Part shown: one piece after another, positions 14,500 through 15,584 of the stretch
How positions within the stretch are numbered: the stretch's first letter is position 1
Layout: each line of letters begins with the position of its first letter
From: an uncultured Geobacter sp.
Lineage (GTDB): Bacteria; Desulfobacterota; Desulfuromonadia; Geobacterales; Geobacteraceae
DNA: 15,584 nt
Assembly: GCA_937886325.1 (NCBI GenBank)
Contig: CALABV010000047.1
Coordinates: 1 to 15,584 of the forward strand
Reading direction: 5' to 3'
Program-made: the position numbers and the translations under genes
The notes under the pieces: generated by a model
Told to the model about the DNA's origin: nothing
Databases searched by the model: none
The model's input: the letters and a program-made list of their open reading frames with translations, nothing else

Positions 14500-15438
14500 A
14501 TGCAGCATGAGCTTGGAAAAAACAACTACGGGGTAACGGAAACACGGAAATCCGGTGGCGGTGGGGACTTGCCCAAAGCCGAAAGAAAACCCGAATGGCT
14601 GCGGGCACGCTATTCCTGCTGCCCTGAAGTCGACTCAATACGGCGCATACTTCGCGACAACAGGCTTCACACGGTGTGCGAGGAAGCCACCTGCCCCAAC
14701 CTTGGAGAGTGCTTCAGGCAGGGGACGGCAACGTTTCTCATCCTTGGCGACACCTGCACCAGGAACTGTCCCTTCTGCGACGTGAATCACGGCGCGCCCC
14801 TTCCTCCGGATGCGGACGAACCCGCCGGTCTGGCGCGGGCCGTCGCCGCCATGAAGCTTCGGTATGTGGTGATCACCTCGGTTACCCGCGATGACCTGCC
14901 GGACGGCGGCGCCGGACAGTACGCCCGCTGCATTTCCACGCTGCGGAGCGAGAATCCACGTTTGCGCATAGAAATCCTGGTCCCCGACTTTCGCGGATGC
15001 GAAACAGAAGCACTGGGCATTCTGACCAGGAACAGTCCCGATGTTTTCAACCATAACCTGGAAACCGTTCGCCGTCTGTATCCCCGCGTCCGTCCAAGCG
15101 CGAACTACGGCTCCTCCCTTGAACTCCTGCGCAGGTACAAGACGATGAACGCCGCGGCGCCGACCAAGTCCGGAATCATGCTCGGATTCGGGGAAACGCG
15201 GGAAGAAGTGTACGAAGCCATGCAGGACCTCCGTGATGCCGGTTGCGACATGCTGACGCTGGGCCAGTACCTGCGGCCGAGCGTCAGGCATCTGCCGGTG
15301 GAGCGCTATGTGCCGCCGGAAGAGTTTTCCGAGTATCGCGAGGTGGGACTGGCCATGGGGTTTTCCCATATCGAGGCAGGTCCGCTGGTCCGATCCTCCT
15401 ATCATGCCGCCCAACAGGCGGAGCAGGGCATCCATTGA
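14500..15438 (+). CDS. lipA: Lipoyl synthase (acetoin-operon associated, AcoS-type)
   Basis: LipA inserts two sulfurs into protein-bound octanoyl groups, giving the lipoyl arm that AcoC needs. The product carries both family clusters: CEEATCPNLGEC (the CX4CX5C auxiliary cluster) and CTRNCPFC (the CX3CX2C radical SAM cluster). Further blocks are VVITSVTRDDLPDGGA, VFNHNLETV, TKSGIMLGFGE, DMLTLGQYLRPS and the C-terminal RSSYHA. I chose ATG 14500 (312 residues) because GGAG (14489-14492) is 7 bases upstream; ATGs at 14461 and 14476 are possible but lack a good site. Pelobacter carbinolicus has an equivalent gene (acoS) in its acetoin operon. An octanoyltransferase or ligase is not in view and must be elsewhere. 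Confidence 0.94.
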   Translation: MQHELGKNNYGVTETRKSGGGGDLPKAERKPEWLRARYSCCPEVDSIRRILRDNRLHTVCEEATCPNLGECFRQGTATFLILGDTCTRNCPFCDVNHGAPLPPDADEPAGLARAVAAMKLRYVVITSVTRDDLPDGGAGQYARCISTLRSENPRLRIEILVPDFRGCETEALGILTRNSPDVFNHNLETVRRLYPRVRPSANYGSSLELLRRYKTMNAAAPTKSGIMLGFGETREEVYEAMQDLRDAGCDMLTLGQYLRPSVRHLPVERYVPPEEFSEYREVGLAMGFSHIEAGPLVRSSYHAAQQAEQGIH

Positions 15439-15490
15439 GACAAATCCCGGAAAAGGGCGCGCGATGACCGCCCGGACCGGTTATTATACA

Positions 15491-15540
15491 CCTGAATCCG
15501 CGACGTTCAAACCCAGGCATTCCGGCGCCGCGGATTCAGG
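15491..15540 (+). other. Stem-loop between lipA and the next gene
   Basis: CCTGAATCCGCG (15491-15502) pairs perfectly over 12 bp with CGCGGATTCAGG (15529-15540) around a 26-base loop. No U-tract follows, so it is not an intrinsic terminator. The window ends soon after with GAGAGAGG and AATAAA, which looks like the ribosome site of a gene starting just beyond the right edge. Confidence 0.5.
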
Positions 15541-15584
15541 ACACAGAAAACGGTTACATACTACTGATTGAGAGAGGTAATAAA

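Noticed and set aside
15464..15571. 35-codon ORF after lipA
   Set aside because: Weak ribosome site, no family resemblance, and it contains both arms of a 12-bp stem-loop; more likely leader or intergenic sequence.

Overview
The window looks like a GC-rich chromosome segment from a deltaproteobacterium of the Pelobacter/Geobacter (Desulfuromonadales) type. This rests on an acetoin dehydrogenase operon that carries its own lipoate synthase gene, a layout known from Pelobacter carbinolicus (acoABCSL), on a sigma-54 regulator and promoter, and on anaerobe-type thiamine genes. The species call is inference.

Layout. At 3-626 is the C-terminal part of a sigma-54 activator of the AcoR type, cut by the window edge. 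Convergent to it, on the minus strand, is thiL (638-1660). After about 700 bp without a convincing gene comes a plus-strand run: thiC (2358-4157), thiS (4200-4397), thiG (4411-5193), a YhcC/TIGR01212-type radical SAM gene (5398-6360) and a Lin0512-family gene (6374-6751). A strong intrinsic terminator follows (6789-6848). The acetoin operon then runs to the right edge: acoX (7184-8221), acoA1 (8304-9275), acoB1 (9297-10301), acoC (10606-11994), acoA2 (12398-13369), acoB2 (13391-14395) and lipA/acoS (14500-15438). The last bases look like a ribosome binding site for a gene just outside the window, plausibly the E3 gene acoL.

How the genes fit together. AcoA/AcoB form the thiamine-diphosphate E1 that cleaves acetoin. 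AcoC is the E2 that takes the acetyl group on lipoyl arms. LipA makes the lipoyl group, and ThiC/ThiS/ThiG/ThiL supply thiamine diphosphate. The region therefore joins a catabolic complex with genes for both of its covalent or bound cofactors, next to a likely regulator. A -24/-12 sigma-54 promoter lies before acoX, with three candidate activator half-sites about 220 bp upstream of it.

Most unusual points. acoAB is present twice as direct repeats of about 1,982 bp in which I see no base difference, flanking acoC; the identity starts at codon 3 of acoA and stops three codons before the end of acoB. AcoC has two near-copy lipoyl domains and no visible peripheral subunit-binding domain. An inverted pair of about 115-bp palindromic elements lies in two intergenic gaps; one forms most of a 54-codon leader ORF whose stop overlaps the start of the radical SAM gene. 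I saw no canonical THI box before thiC.
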